Shown: positions 24,702-33,367 of the stretch, one piece after another
Layout: the number at the start of each line of letters is the position of its first letter
Numbering within the stretch: the first letter of the stretch is position 1
Assembly: GCA_008933705.1 (NCBI GenBank)
Contig: WBUN01000043.1
Span: 1 to 42,122 of the forward strand
From: Hyphomicrobiaceae bacterium
GTDB lineage: Bacteria; Pseudomonadota; Alphaproteobacteria; Rhizobiales; Hyphomicrobiaceae
Length of the DNA: 42,122 nt
Direction: 5' to 3'
The notes under the pieces: generated by a model
Told to the model about the DNA's origin: nothing
The model's database searches: none
Seen by the model: only the letters and a program-made list of their open reading frames with translations
Position numbers and translations under genes: made by a program

Positions 24702-25331
24702 TCACCGGGCGCCGTGCACCATCTGCAGGAAACGGTCGCGGTAGCTGGCGTCTCTCTCCAGCGCACCGGTGAACCTGGTCGTGATCGTCTTGACGCCGGG
24801 CTGGTGCACGCCGCGCATGGACATGCACTGGTGCTCGGCCTCGATCAGCACCGCGACGCCGCGCGGCCGCAGCGCACCCTCAATGGCCTCGGCGATCTCC
24901 GCCGTCATCCTCTCCTGGGTCTGCAGCCGCTTGGCGAAGATCTCCACCACGCGCGCGATTTTGGAGATGCCGACGATGCGCCCGTTCGGCAGATAGGCGA
25001 CATGCGCCACCCCCAGGAAGGGAGCCATGTGATGCTCGCAATGGCTCTCGACGCGGATATCGCGCAGCATCACCAGGTCGTCATAGCCGCCCGCTTCCTC
25101 GAACTGACGCATAAGGACGCCGGCCGGATCCTGGCCGTAGCCGGAGAAGTATTCCTGAAACGCATCGGTTACGCGCCGTGGCGTATCCCTCAGGCCTTCG
25201 CGGCCGGGGTTGTCGCCGGCCCACGCGATGAGGGTGCGTACGGCCGCCTCCGCTTCGGCTCGGGATGGCCGTTTCAACGGGGCCGTGCGCTTGACGGGTG
25301 CCGGAGGCTTCCTTGCAACGATGTCGTCCAT
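24702..25331 (-). CDS. folE: GTP cyclohydrolase I
   Basis: 209 residues from the ATG at 25331, with AGGA 5 bases upstream. FolE converts GTP to dihydroneopterin triphosphate, the entry to both folate and 7-deazaguanine (queuosine) pathways. The family signatures are VESHCEHHMAPFLG with the zinc ligands Cys and His, GISKIARVVEIFAKRLQTQERMT, and HQCMSMRGV with the third ligand. The first 35 residues are a basic, variable extension. With queD, queE, queC and queF also in the window it can feed preQ0 synthesis. Confidence 0.97.
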   Translation of the reverse strand: MDDIVARKPPAPVKRTAPLKRPSRAEAEAAVRTLIAWAGDNPGREGLRDTPRRVTDAFQEYFSGYGQDPAGVLMRQFEEAGGYDDLVMLRDIRVESHCEHHMAPFLGVAHVAYLPNGRIVGISKIARVVEIFAKRLQTQERMTAEIAEAIEGALRPRGVAVLIEAEHQCMSMRGVHQPGVKTITTRFTGALERDASYRDRFLQMVHGAR

Positions 25332-25594
25332 GGGTCCTGATCGCGTGATTGATTGTGGCAAGGAGACCGGGCTCCTCCCGGCCATTTCCGCTCCGCGCCG
25401 CCGCGCGGCCCGGCCGCATTGAATTTTCCGGCTGCCGACGCGATATCCCATCGTATCTAACGGTTGGGCTTTCGCCTGCGCCACGCTAGTATGGGCATAT
25501 AGTATGGCCGGCCGGGTGGAGCAAGGCGAGGCGGACCGGCGCCCGGTCCCGCCGGGCCAGGAATGAGGGCCGTGACGAGGGCTTGCCGATCGCT

Positions 25595-26056
25595 ATGACG
25601 CAACTGAGCGAGATCTACAACACTCGTATCCTCGAGCTGTCGGCCAATATCGCCCGTGCCCAGCGGCTGGAGGATGCCGACGGTACGGCAACGGCGCATT
25701 CCAAGCTGTGCGGGTCGACGGTGACGGTGGATCTCAAGCTCGATGGCGATCGGGTGACGGCGTTCGGCCAGACCGTGAAGGCCTGCTTGCTGGGGCAAGC
25801 CGCCGCTTCCGTGATGGGCCGCAATATCGTCGGCAGTTGCGCCCTTGAGCTGCGCGAGATCGGCGGCATCATGCGGCGCATGCTCAAGGAGCATGGGCCC
25901 CCGCCCGCCGGCAGATGGGCGGATCTGGCCGTGCTCGAGCCGGTCAGGGACTACAAGGCGCGGCATGCTTCCACGCTGCTGGTATTCGACGCGGTGGAGG
26001 CGGCGCTCGCCAAGGCCGAAGCCAGGCAGACGGCTTCGCTCGGGGCAGGGGCGTAG
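25595..26056 (+). CDS. NifU/IscU-like Fe-S scaffold homologue
   Basis: 153 residues from the ATG at 25595. MTQLSEIYNTRILELSANI, then HSKLCGSTVTVDLKLDGDRV and KACLLGQAAASVMG, is the IscU/NifU N-terminal fold. Two of the three scaffold cysteines are present, Cys39 and Cys64. At the position of the third the sequence reads KARHASTLLVFDA, Ala/Ser instead of Cys; another Cys sits at 82. The protein may therefore bind metal differently or act as a carrier. It is 11 bases before yidD and probably cotranscribed with it. Confidence 0.85.
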   Translation: MTQLSEIYNTRILELSANIARAQRLEDADGTATAHSKLCGSTVTVDLKLDGDRVTAFGQTVKACLLGQAAASVMGRNIVGSCALELREIGGIMRRMLKEHGPPPAGRWADLAVLEPVRDYKARHASTLLVFDAVEAALAKAEARQTASLGAGA

Positions 26057-26067
26057 CGGGCGCTGCG

Positions 26068-26394
26068 ATGGCGCCTTCGGCCGCCCGCATATTCAAGGAA
26101 ATCGCCAAGGCGCCCGTCCACGCCTATCGCTGGACGCTCAAACCCCTGATCGGCTGGGAATGCCGGCATCTGCCGACCTGCTCGGAATATGCGCTGGAGG
26201 CGATCGAGCGCAACGGGGCGTGGCGCGGGAGCTGGCTGGCGGTGTCGCGCATCAGCCGCTGCCGTCCGTGGGGAACGCACGGGTTCGATCCGGTGCCCGA
26301 CATCAGCCGCGAGCGGCACCCACTGATGCCGTGGCGTTATGGCCGCTGGACAGGGCGCCATCTCGAGGACTGCGCCGGGCCGAAGGGGCGCTGA
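26068..26394 (+). CDS. yidD: Membrane protein insertion efficiency factor YidD
   Basis: 108 residues from the ATG at 26068. The family core is complete: LKPLIGWECRHLPTCSEYAL, then AIERNGAWRGSWLAVSRISR, then CRPWGTHGFDPVP. YidD is a small amphipathic inner-membrane-associated protein that assists YidC in inserting proteins. In many bacteria it sits in the rpmH-rnpA-yidC locus; here it follows the Fe-S scaffold gene, an arrangement I associate with Hyphomicrobiales. It converges on the first Sel1-like gene with a 7-base gap. Confidence 0.95.
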   Translation: MAPSAARIFKEIAKAPVHAYRWTLKPLIGWECRHLPTCSEYALEAIERNGAWRGSWLAVSRISRCRPWGTHGFDPVPDISRERHPLMPWRYGRWTGRHLEDCAGPKGR

Positions 26395-26401
26395 CGGCGG
26401 A

Positions 26402-27289
26402 TCAGCTCCCGCCGAGGCGGGCAAGGCGCTCCTCGGCTTCCGGGGCGCCGAGCTCTCGGGCGCGCTCGTACCATTTGCGGGCCTCGGCGCGGTCAGGCAC
26501 GACGCCCTGCACCTCCAGACGGTCGAGCTCGCCGGGATCGAAGGTCGCGGCCAGCTTGACAGCGCCGGGCGCGTACCCGGCGTCGGCCGCACGCTGGTAG
26601 AATTGACGCGCGATGGCGATGTTGCCCTGGCTCAGGAACCGGTCGCCTTGGCCGACCAGCTTCTCGACCCTGGCCTTCTCGTCGGGCGGCAGCTCTGGGG
26701 CGCGCGGCACCGCGTAGCGCTCCGGTCTTGTTGCGGGCACCGGCTGGGGTGGGGAAGGCACGTTGGCCGACGGCGGCTGCTGCCCCTCTCCCGGCGCCAT
26801 CATCGCGGCCGATCCCACCACCAGCGCCGTCCTCGCCTCGGCCAGGAGCGTGCCGTCGACGGCAACGAGGCTGATGGTCAGCTCGGAGCGTCCCGACACG
26901 CCGGCCGGAATGACGGCTTTCAGGGCCGGCAGGCTGAACAGCGGCACGGCCCAGGAGCCGGGACCGATGGCATAGCCCTCCGTCAGTGACACCGTGCTCG
27001 GCAGGCCGCGCAGGCGCACGAAGCTGTTGTTCGGCAAGGAGCCCGGCGGGCCGATCCGGATCGGCAGGGAGGCTTGTGAGGCGGCATGCGCGAGGATGGT
27101 CGGGGCAACCTCGATGCGCGGCTCGCTGCGCTGGGCGATCCTGATGCCGTTCGCGGATGCATCGCATGCGGCCGCGAGTGTCAGCAGTGCAGCGCCCGCC
27201 GCGGCGGCGATGCCGGACCGGCGCACGACCGCACTTGCGTAGTCGCCCCTGCACCTTCGTAACGTCGGCAGCAACCTCTCGTCCGGCAT
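26402..27289 (-). CDS. Exported protein with conserved N-domain and Sel1-like repeats, copy 1
   Basis: 295 residues from the ATG at 27289 (MPDERLL); the frame continues upstream but would overlap the TAXI gene. A hydrophobic segment (about residues 22-44) exports or anchors it. Residues about 55-145 form a distinctive domain (LPIRIGPPGSLPNNSFVRLR, GYAIGPGSWAVPLFSLPALK, SLVAVDGTLLAEARTALVVG) with no catalytic motif I can see. A Pro-rich linker leads to a C-terminal pair of Sel1-like helical repeats (GNIAIARQFYQRAADAGYAP, then ARKWYERARELGAPEAEERL). It is the second gene of a TAXI cassette, 59 bases behind its partner, and a full-length paralogue lies at 28888-29811. Confidence 0.85.
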   Translation of the reverse strand: MPDERLLPTLRRCRGDYASAVVRRSGIAAAAGAALLTLAAACDASANGIRIAQRSEPRIEVAPTILAHAASQASLPIRIGPPGSLPNNSFVRLRGLPSTVSLTEGYAIGPGSWAVPLFSLPALKAVIPAGVSGRSELTISLVAVDGTLLAEARTALVVGSAAMMAPGEGQQPPSANVPSPPQPVPATRPERYAVPRAPELPPDEKARVEKLVGQGDRFLSQGNIAIARQFYQRAADAGYAPGAVKLAATFDPGELDRLEVQGVVPDRAEARKWYERARELGAPEAEERLARLGGS

Positions 27290-27348
27290 GAATGGCCCCC
27301 ATCGTTCCTTGCCGTCGGCCTCTCCCGCTCGTCCCGCCCGAGCGCCAC

Positions 27349-28527
27349 CTATCGTTTGGATTGCGTCTTGCTCCACTCCAGGAATTTCTGGAACAGGCGT
27401 TCCTGCTCGGCGGTGTCATTGGGAGCCGCACGCGCTGCCTGCTGGCGCGCGAACTGGGGATCGATGCTCGGCGCCGTCGACGGCGCGGTGACCATCTGCT
27501 TCAGCTTCTCCTCCGCGACCCAGTAGCGCGTCCAGCCTGGCACCTTGGCGGCCAGGTTGATGCTCTTCCACTTCGGGTGATACGGCGGCACGTGGAATTT
27601 CTTGAAGCGATCGAAATAGTAATCGATGAAGCGTGATACGCGCCGGAAGCGGTCGCTGTCCTTCGGCCAGTTGTAGACGGCGAGCACGGCCTGGATGCCG
27701 ATCGTCTCCACCTTCTCGCCCGGCTTGACGTAGGCCGGATAGTCCTCGGCCGTGAAGATCGACGGCACGTAGAAGTCCTCGAACTTGTCGTAGGGGATGG
27801 GCAGGAACTTGAAGCCGGTCTCGTTCTTGAATTTCACGAACAGGTCATTGGGCTTGCCGACGGTGTGCACGAGGGCGGCGATCTCGCCTGAGCGCATCTT
27901 CTCGAGTGCAATGGCGTTGTTGACGTAGACCGGCTCCACCTTGATGCCGAGGCGGCCGAACAGGATCGGCGCCGTCACCGAAGGCCCGGCGCCGGGCGTG
28001 TGGAAGCTGACCTTCTTGCCCTCCAGGTCCTTGAAGGAGTTGATCTCCGGCCGCACGAGAACATGCACCTCGGAGATGTACATCTCGGAGATGAAGTTGA
28101 TGCGCCGCTCGATGTTGGGGATCTTCTCGACCGTCCGGAAGTGCTCGAACACGTCGGCGTGGGTGATGCCGATGTCGACGCCCTTGAGATACAGCAGATC
28201 CTTGACGTTCTCGGTGGCGCCAGGGGTCACGATGGCAAGAACGCGCAGATCCTCGCCGTCGTTGAGGTTGCGGGCGATCTCGGCGGCAAAGCGCAGGAAC
28301 GTGCCTTCCGGCAGTCCGCCGGCGAGCCCCACCGTCCAGTTGTTGACCCTGGCGATCGCATTGCCTTCGCCGACAGAGGCGGCCGTCGGAGCGCGCGACT
28401 GGCCTTTGCGCTGCACGTCGGCTTGCGCGATCTGGTCGGGAGGAGAGGCCGTCTGCGCCGCCGCGTGCCCTGCAACGGCAAGCAGCGCCGTTGCCAATGC
28501 CAGTCCCCGTCCGATCCACGCATACAT
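27349..28527 (-). CDS. TAXI family TRAP-type solute-binding protein, copy 1
   Basis: 392 residues. A signal peptide runs to about residue 24 (GHAAA-QT). The body is a two-lobed periplasmic binding protein of the TAXI group (NMT1-like): WTVGLAGGLPEGTFLRFAAE, LLYLKGVDIGITHADVFEHF, DLEGKKVSFHTPGAGPSVTA and VQAVLAVYNWPKDSDRFRR-type segments follow the family order. The last 40 residues are an extra tail (RAAPNDTAEQERLFQKFLEW then SKTQSKR) that recurs in the paralogue. No TRAP permease gene is in the window. The ligand cannot be read from sequence; characterised TAXI proteins bind acidic compounds such as glutamate or alpha-ketoglutarate. Confidence 0.9.
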   Translation of the reverse strand: MYAWIGRGLALATALLAVAGHAAAQTASPPDQIAQADVQRKGQSRAPTAASVGEGNAIARVNNWTVGLAGGLPEGTFLRFAAEIARNLNDGEDLRVLAIVTPGATENVKDLLYLKGVDIGITHADVFEHFRTVEKIPNIERRINFISEMYISEVHVLVRPEINSFKDLEGKKVSFHTPGAGPSVTAPILFGRLGIKVEPVYVNNAIALEKMRSGEIAALVHTVGKPNDLFVKFKNETGFKFLPIPYDKFEDFYVPSIFTAEDYPAYVKPGEKVETIGIQAVLAVYNWPKDSDRFRRVSRFIDYYFDRFKKFHVPPYHPKWKSINLAAKVPGWTRYWVAEEKLKQMVTAPSTAPSIDPQFARQQAARAAPNDTAEQERLFQKFLEWSKTQSKR

Positions 28528-28887
28528 ATGCTCTACCTCCCCTCAACGCAGCAAAACCCATCCCGAGGATGCACGCCTCGAGAATTCAGGGGGAGGCCGC
28601 TCACTCGAGCGGAACATGCAACTCCTCGACCCGGGGCTTGGCTGAATGCTGCCCCGCAAAGCGAAACTCTGCTTCGCCTATGCTTGGTCGACGATCGAGA
28701 TTTGGCCCCCTGGAGAATTCACGCGACGCGCCCGCACACGCCGTTATGTCAGAAGCATCGCGAAATTATGGTGCCTCACTACGCATGCCTTTGGGGCCAC
28801 ATTGAGGAATTTCGCGGGCAAGTTTCAAATTGCGGGCGCGAAACACTGAAGCAGTGTCGTGCCTTCTCTGTCTTTCAGTTGACTTCC
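28528..28887. other. Intergenic gap between the two TAXI/Sel1 cassettes
   Basis: 360 bases with no gene. It should hold the promoter of cassette 1 (minus strand) and the transcript end of cassette 2. A short hairpin ACACTG-AAG-CAGTGT (28843-28857) lies 30 bases past the stop of the second Sel1-like gene and on the minus strand runs into TTTC, a weak terminator candidate. The stretch is less GC-rich than the genes. Confidence 0.45.
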
Positions 28888-29811
28888 TCAATTGGTGCCC
28901 AGGCGCCGCAATCTCTGCTCTGCTTCGCTGGCGCCGAGCTGCCGCGCGCGCTCATACCAGCGTCGCGCCTCCCTCGCGTCGGGCTGAATGCCGCGCACGC
29001 TGGAGCGCGAGATCTCGACTGCATCGAACGTCGCCGCCAGCGCCATGGCCGCCTGCGCAAGACCCGCATCGGCGGCGCGCTCGTAGAACAGGCGGGCAGC
29101 GGCGATGTTGCCGTCGGCGAGCTGATCATCCCCCTTCTTCATGAGCCGCACCGCGCGCTCCCGGTCCTCCGGCGTCATCGGCGACGGTCCCGACGGCGGC
29201 AGCACCCTGGTGCGCTGGGCCTCCTCGGGCGGCGCGGGCAGTGCGGCGCCCGCTCGCAGGATCGAGGCGGTCGCTGGTGGATCGGCGCTGCGCTTGGCCT
29301 GGCCGCTGGCAGGCACCGGTTTCGGGCCCACCACCAGCGTGGACTTGGCCTCGGCCAGCAGGGTGCCGTCGACGCCCACAAGCGTGATCATGATCTCCGT
29401 TCTTCCCGCCACGTCGGGCGGCAGCCTGAGCTTGAGCTTGGGCAGCACCGTGATCGGCACCGCCCACGAGCCTGGCGCGATCGCGTGCCCTTCGGAGAGC
29501 GCTGCCATGGGGGGCAGGCCGCGCACGCGAACGAAACAGTTGGGGGGCACGGCCTCGGGTGGGCCGATGCGAATGGGCAGAAGCGCTTCCGTGGCGGGCT
29601 CGACCGTCAGCGTGGGCGCCACCGTGATGGCAGGGCGCGAGAGCGGCTGGGCGCTAACGGGCGTTGTGGGAGCTGCGATCAGCATCGCGCCGGCAAAGCC
29701 TGCCGCTATCAGCCGCGCGATCGCCGGCGACGGAGAACGCCACCCGATATGCAGGTATGACAACGCTCCCTTCACGGCCCGTCCAACCTCCCCCACCGCT
29801 GCCGCTGTCAC
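28888..29811 (-). CDS. Exported protein with conserved N-domain and Sel1-like repeats, copy 2
   Basis: 307 residues. A long N-terminus leads to a hydrophobic export segment (about residues 30-54, cleavage plausible at SAQ-PL). The conserved domain follows (LPIRIGPPEAVPPNCFVRVR, GHAIAPGSWAVPITVLPKLK, ITLVGVDGTLLAEAKSTLVV), then a Pro-rich linker, then two Sel1-like repeats (NIAAARLFYERAADAGLAQA and ARRWYERARQLGASEAEQRL). It is colinear with copy 1, about 55-60% identical across the N-domain by eye. It begins 45 bases after the second TAXI gene, the same layout as cassette 1. The start could be internal because the first 28 residues are not matched in copy 1. Confidence 0.85.
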   Translation of the reverse strand: MTAAAVGEVGRAVKGALSYLHIGWRSPSPAIARLIAAGFAGAMLIAAPTTPVSAQPLSRPAITVAPTLTVEPATEALLPIRIGPPEAVPPNCFVRVRGLPPMAALSEGHAIAPGSWAVPITVLPKLKLRLPPDVAGRTEIMITLVGVDGTLLAEAKSTLVVGPKPVPASGQAKRSADPPATASILRAGAALPAPPEEAQRTRVLPPSGPSPMTPEDRERAVRLMKKGDDQLADGNIAAARLFYERAADAGLAQAAMALAATFDAVEISRSSVRGIQPDAREARRWYERARQLGASEAEQRLRRLGTN

Positions 29812-29856
29812 GCTGTGGTCTTCTTCTGCGGACCACTCAGTCTAACCGCCCAGTGG

Positions 29857-31035
29857 TTACCGCTTCTGCTGCGACTTGCTCCATTCCATGAATTGCTGGA
29901 ACAACCGTTCCTGTTCGGCCGGATCGTTCGGCGCGGCCTTGGCCGCCTGCGCGCGGACGATGGCGGGGTCGATGGTGAGCGGCGCCGCGGCCTGCCTGTC
30001 GGGATTCTTGGCCAGCCATTCCTCCGCCGCGGGGAAACGCTTCCAGCCACGCAGCGGCGCGGACAGGTTGGCCTCCTTCCACTTGCCGTGCCGGGGCGGC
30101 TTCTGGAACTCCGGGAATTTGGTGAAGAAGGCATCGACGAAGCGCGCGACGCGGCGATAACGATCGGTGTCGCGCGGCCAGTTGTAGACGGCCAGAACCG
30201 AGGGGATCGCGACGGTGTCGATGCTGCTGCCCTTGGGAATGAGGTTCGGGTAGTCCTCGTGCGTCAGCTTGCTCGGCAGGTAGTCCTGCTCCAGCGCTTC
30301 CACATAAGGCACCGGGAGCAGCGTCATGCCGGGCTCGAGCTTGAACTTGCCGAACGAGCCCGTCGGCTTGCCGGCAATCAGCACCGTGGCCGCAATCTGG
30401 CCCGACTTCACCATCTGAAAGCCGTCGGCTTGTCCGACGTTGATCTCCTCCGCCTTGATGCCCAGCAGCTCGAAGATGAGGCGCGTGGAGAACTGCGTGC
30501 CGCTGCCCACGTCGCTGAAGTTGACCTTGCGCCCGCTGAGATCCTTGATGCTCTTGATGCCGGGACCCGCGAGGATATGCATCTCCTCATTGTAGAGCCG
30601 GGTGACGTAGGCCAGGCGGCTGTCGATGTTGGCGCCGAACTCCCCCGTCTTCTTGAGATAGGTCATGATGTTGGCTTGCGTGATGCCGAGGTCGACGCCC
30701 TTCAGGTGCAGCACATCCAGCATGTTCTGGTAGCCGCCCTTGCCGATGACGGGCAGCACGCGCAGGTCGTTGCCGTCATCGAGCACGGCCGACATGTCGT
30801 AAGCCAGATAGAGATAGGTGCCGTTGGGGTTGCCCGACACGACCGTCACCGTGTTCTGGTTGAGAAGCTCGGTCAGCGCGGCATGGCGCGCCGCCGGGTT
30901 GGGCGGCAACGGCGGCAGGGCCTGCTTCTTGGCCTGCGCGATCTGGGGCGCATTCGTCTGCTGCGCAACGCCCGGGAAAGGCAGCAGCAGCATCGCTGCG
31001 ACGGCGGTCGCAGCGAGTCCAGGGGCGAGATTCAC
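29857..31035 (-). CDS. TAXI family TRAP-type solute-binding protein, copy 2
   Basis: 392 residues, the same length as copy 1. A signal peptide ends near residue 24 (PGVA-QQ). TVTVVSGNPNGTYLYLAYDM, VLHLKGVDLGITQANIMTYL, DLSGRKVNFSDVGSGTQFST and IPSVLAVYNWPRDTDRYRRV run colinear with copy 1, as does the unusual tail (KAAPNDPAEQERLFQQFMEW then SKSQQKR). The binding-lobe residues differ in many places, so the two copies may recognise different ligands or partners. It is the first gene of cassette 2 and is transcribed away from thrS. Confidence 0.9.
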   Translation of the reverse strand: MNLAPGLAATAVAAMLLLPFPGVAQQTNAPQIAQAKKQALPPLPPNPAARHAALTELLNQNTVTVVSGNPNGTYLYLAYDMSAVLDDGNDLRVLPVIGKGGYQNMLDVLHLKGVDLGITQANIMTYLKKTGEFGANIDSRLAYVTRLYNEEMHILAGPGIKSIKDLSGRKVNFSDVGSGTQFSTRLIFELLGIKAEEINVGQADGFQMVKSGQIAATVLIAGKPTGSFGKFKLEPGMTLLPVPYVEALEQDYLPSKLTHEDYPNLIPKGSSIDTVAIPSVLAVYNWPRDTDRYRRVARFVDAFFTKFPEFQKPPRHGKWKEANLSAPLRGWKRFPAAEEWLAKNPDRQAAAPLTIDPAIVRAQAAKAAPNDPAEQERLFQQFMEWSKSQQKR

Positions 31036-31350
31036 AATCGTTTCTCCCTCGAAACCGTATTCTGAACTGGTCGGTCATCGCCGGGTGTGCGGCGCCCCCC
31101 CAAGGGCCTCCCCTCTCCTTCCGCACACCAATAAAGCTAGCACAGCGACAGCGCGCTGCAACCTTGGATTTCAGTCGGGGAGGCCGCGGCGGCCCAACCC
31201 CACGGCCCCCGGGGGCCACGGGGGCTTCTTGACACGGCTGTGCCCGAGCGGGCAAAAGCGGGCGCCCTTTGGGGGCTGGAGCCTTAGCCCCCATATCCAC
31301 ATCAAGCCCACCTTACCTGCGTGGTTTGCAGCGAGTGAGAGGAGATGGCC
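31036..31350. other. Divergent region between TAXI copy 2 and thrS
   Basis: 315 bases without a gene. The thrS-proximal part is strongly structured: a 14-base perfect palindrome GGCCCCCGGGGGCC (31204-31217), and a hairpin GGGGGCT (31271-31277) with AGCCCCC (31286-31292) about 60 bases before the thrS start. This could be a 5' leader that controls thrS, or an inserted GC-rich repeat. A TTGACA sequence is present in between (31228-31233) and is a possible -35 element. Confidence 0.45.
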
Positions 31351-33339
31351 ATGAGCGAAATTTCGCTGAGTTTTCCCGACGGCAGCAAGCGATCCTTCAA
31401 GAAGGGCCTGACCGGCCGCGAGCTTGCCGCCAGCATCTCCAAATCGCTCGCAAAGAAGGCCGTGGCGCTGTCGCTCGACGGGCGCCTGGCGGACCTCGCC
31501 GATCCGATCGAGGCCGATGCCAGCGTGAGGATCATCACCCGCACCGACCCCGAGGCGCTCGAGCTCATCCGGCACGACTGCGCCCACGTGATGGCCGAGG
31601 CCGTTCAGGGGTTGTGGCCCGGCACACAGGTGACCATCGGTCCTGTCATCGAGAACGGCTTCTTCTACGACTTCGCCAAGGACGAGCCGTTCCATCCCGA
31701 CGACCTGGCCCGGATCGAGGCCAGGATGCATGAGATCATCAAGCGCGACGCCCCCTTCACCAAGGAGGTGTGGAGCCGCGACGAGGCCAAGTCGTTCTTC
31801 AGGAAGAAGGGGGAGCTGTTCAAGGTCGAGCTGGTGGACGCCATCCCCGAGGGCGAGGACGTCAAGATCTACAAGCAGGGCGAATGGCTCGATCTGTGCC
31901 GTGGCCCGCACATGACCTCGACCGGCCAGATCGGCAGGGCCTTCAAGCTGACCCGCTTCGCCGGCTCCTATTGGCGCGGCGATGCGCAGGGCGCCAGGCT
32001 GCAGCGCATCTACGGCACCGCCTGGGCGAGCGAGGGAGAGCTTGCGACCTACCTCAAGCAGATCGAGGAGGCCGAGAAGCGCGACCACCGCAAGCTCGGG
32101 CGCGAGATGGATCTGTTCCACTTCCAGGAAGAGGGGCCGGGCGTCGTGTTCTGGCACCCCAAGGGATGGGAGCTGTTCCAGAGCCTCATCAACTACATGC
32201 GCAGGCGCCAGAACGCCGTCGGCTATCGCGAGGTGAACGGGCCGCAGATGCTCGACAAGTCGCTGTGGGAGACCTCGGGCCACTGGGAGTGGTTCCGCGA
32301 GAACATGTTCGCGGCGCAGTCGGCCGGCGACGAGGCCGAGGACAAGCGCGTGTTCGCCATCAAGCCGATGAACTGCCCGGGCCACGTGCAGATCTTCAAG
32401 CACGGGCTGCGCTCCTATCGCGAGCTGCCCTACCGCATCGCCGAGTTCGGCGCGGTTCACCGCTACGAGCCCTCCGGCGCTCTGCACGGCCTCATGCGCG
32501 TGCGCGGCTTCACGCAGGACGACGCGCACGTGTTCTGCACCGAGGAGCAGCTCGCGGACGAATGCTTCAAGATGAATGACCTCATCCTGTCGATCTATCA
32601 TGACTTCGGCTTCGACCAGATCGTCGTGAAGCTGTCGACGAGGCCCGACAAGCGCGTCGGCTCGGATGCTGCCTGGGACCGGGCGGAGGAGACCATGTCG
32701 CAGGTGCTGAACCAGATCGCCGAGCGCTCGGGCGGCAAGATCAAGACCGGCATCAATCCGGGCGAAGGCGCCTTCTACGGCCCCAAGTTCGAGTACGTGC
32801 TGCGCGATGCCATCGGCCGCGACTGGCAGTGCGGCACCATCCAGGTCGACTTCAACCTGCCGGAGCGCTTCGGCGCGTTCTACATCGACGCCGACGGCGA
32901 GAAGAAGACGCCGGTGATGATCCACCGTGCCATCTTCGGCTCGATGGAGCGCTTCACCGGCATTCTGCTGGAAAGCACCGCGGGGCATCTGCCGCTGTGG
33001 CTGGCGCCGCAGCAGGTGATGGTGTGCACCATCGTCTCCGACGCCGATGCTTACGCCGACAGCGTGCTGGCGGTCGTGCACAGGGCCGGCCTGCGCGCGA
33101 CGGTCGACCTCCGCAACGAGAAGATCAACTACAAGGTGCGCGAGCACTCGCTCGCCAAGGTGCCGGTGCTGCTCGTGGTCGGCAAGCGCGAGGCCGATGA
33201 GGGAACCGTGTCGGTGCGGCGTCTCGGCAGCCAGCAGCAGCAGGTGATGCCGCTGGCCGAGGCGATTGCCGCGCTCGCACAAGAGGCGGAGCCGCCCGAC
33301 CTCAGGCGCCGGCGCGAGCTTGCCGCCACGGCGGCGTGA
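31351..33339 (+). CDS. thrS: Threonyl-tRNA synthetase
   Basis: 662 residues. The ATG at 31351 is preferred because AGGAG (31340-31344) lies 6 bases upstream; an ATG at 31345 abuts that site. Domains in order: TGS (residues 1-60), the editing/SAD domain ([14 protein letters not shown], then [19 protein letters not shown]), the class II catalytic core with motif 2 ([20 protein letters not shown], then [10 protein letters not shown]) and the zinc-binding Cys in [13 protein letters not shown], motif 3 ([13 protein letters not shown]), and the anticodon-binding domain from about residue 545. All key residues appear intact. The C-terminal 25 residues are a variable basic tail. Confidence 0.98.
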   Translation: MSEISLSFPDGSKRSFKKGLTGRELAASISKSLAKKAVALSLDGRLADLADPIEADASVRIITRTDPEALELIRHDCAHVMAEAVQGLWPGTQVTIGPVIENGFFYDFAKDEPFHPDDLARIEARMHEIIKRDAPFTKEVWSRDEAKSFFRKKGELFKVELVDAIPEGEDVKIYKQGEWLDLCRGPHMTSTGQIGRAFKLTRFAGSYWRGDAQGARLQRIYGTAWASEGELATYLKQIEEAEKRDHRKLGREMDLFHFQEEGPGVVFWHPKGWELFQSLINYMRRRQNAVGYREVNGPQMLDKSLWETSGHWEWFRENMFAAQSAGDEAEDKRVFAIKPMNCPGHVQIFKHGLRSYRELPYRIAEFGAVHRYEPSGALHGLMRVRGFTQDDAHVFCTEEQLADECFKMNDLILSIYHDFGFDQIVVKLSTRPDKRVGSDAAWDRAEETMSQVLNQIAERSGGKIKTGINPGEGAFYGPKFEYVLRDAIGRDWQCGTIQVDFNLPERFGAFYIDADGEKKTPVMIHRAIFGSMERFTGILLESTAGHLPLWLAPQQVMVCTIVSDADAYADSVLAVVHRAGLRATVDLRNEKINYKVREHSLAKVPVLLVVGKREADEGTVSVRRLGSQQQQVMPLAEAIAALAQEAEPPDLRRRRELAATAA

Positions 33340-33367
33340 GGCTGCAGGGACGAGAAAGGATGGGCCA

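Noticed and set aside
31171-33282. 703-residue minus-strand frame
   Set aside because: It is the shadow of thrS on the other strand. thrS has full family motifs and the shadow has none.
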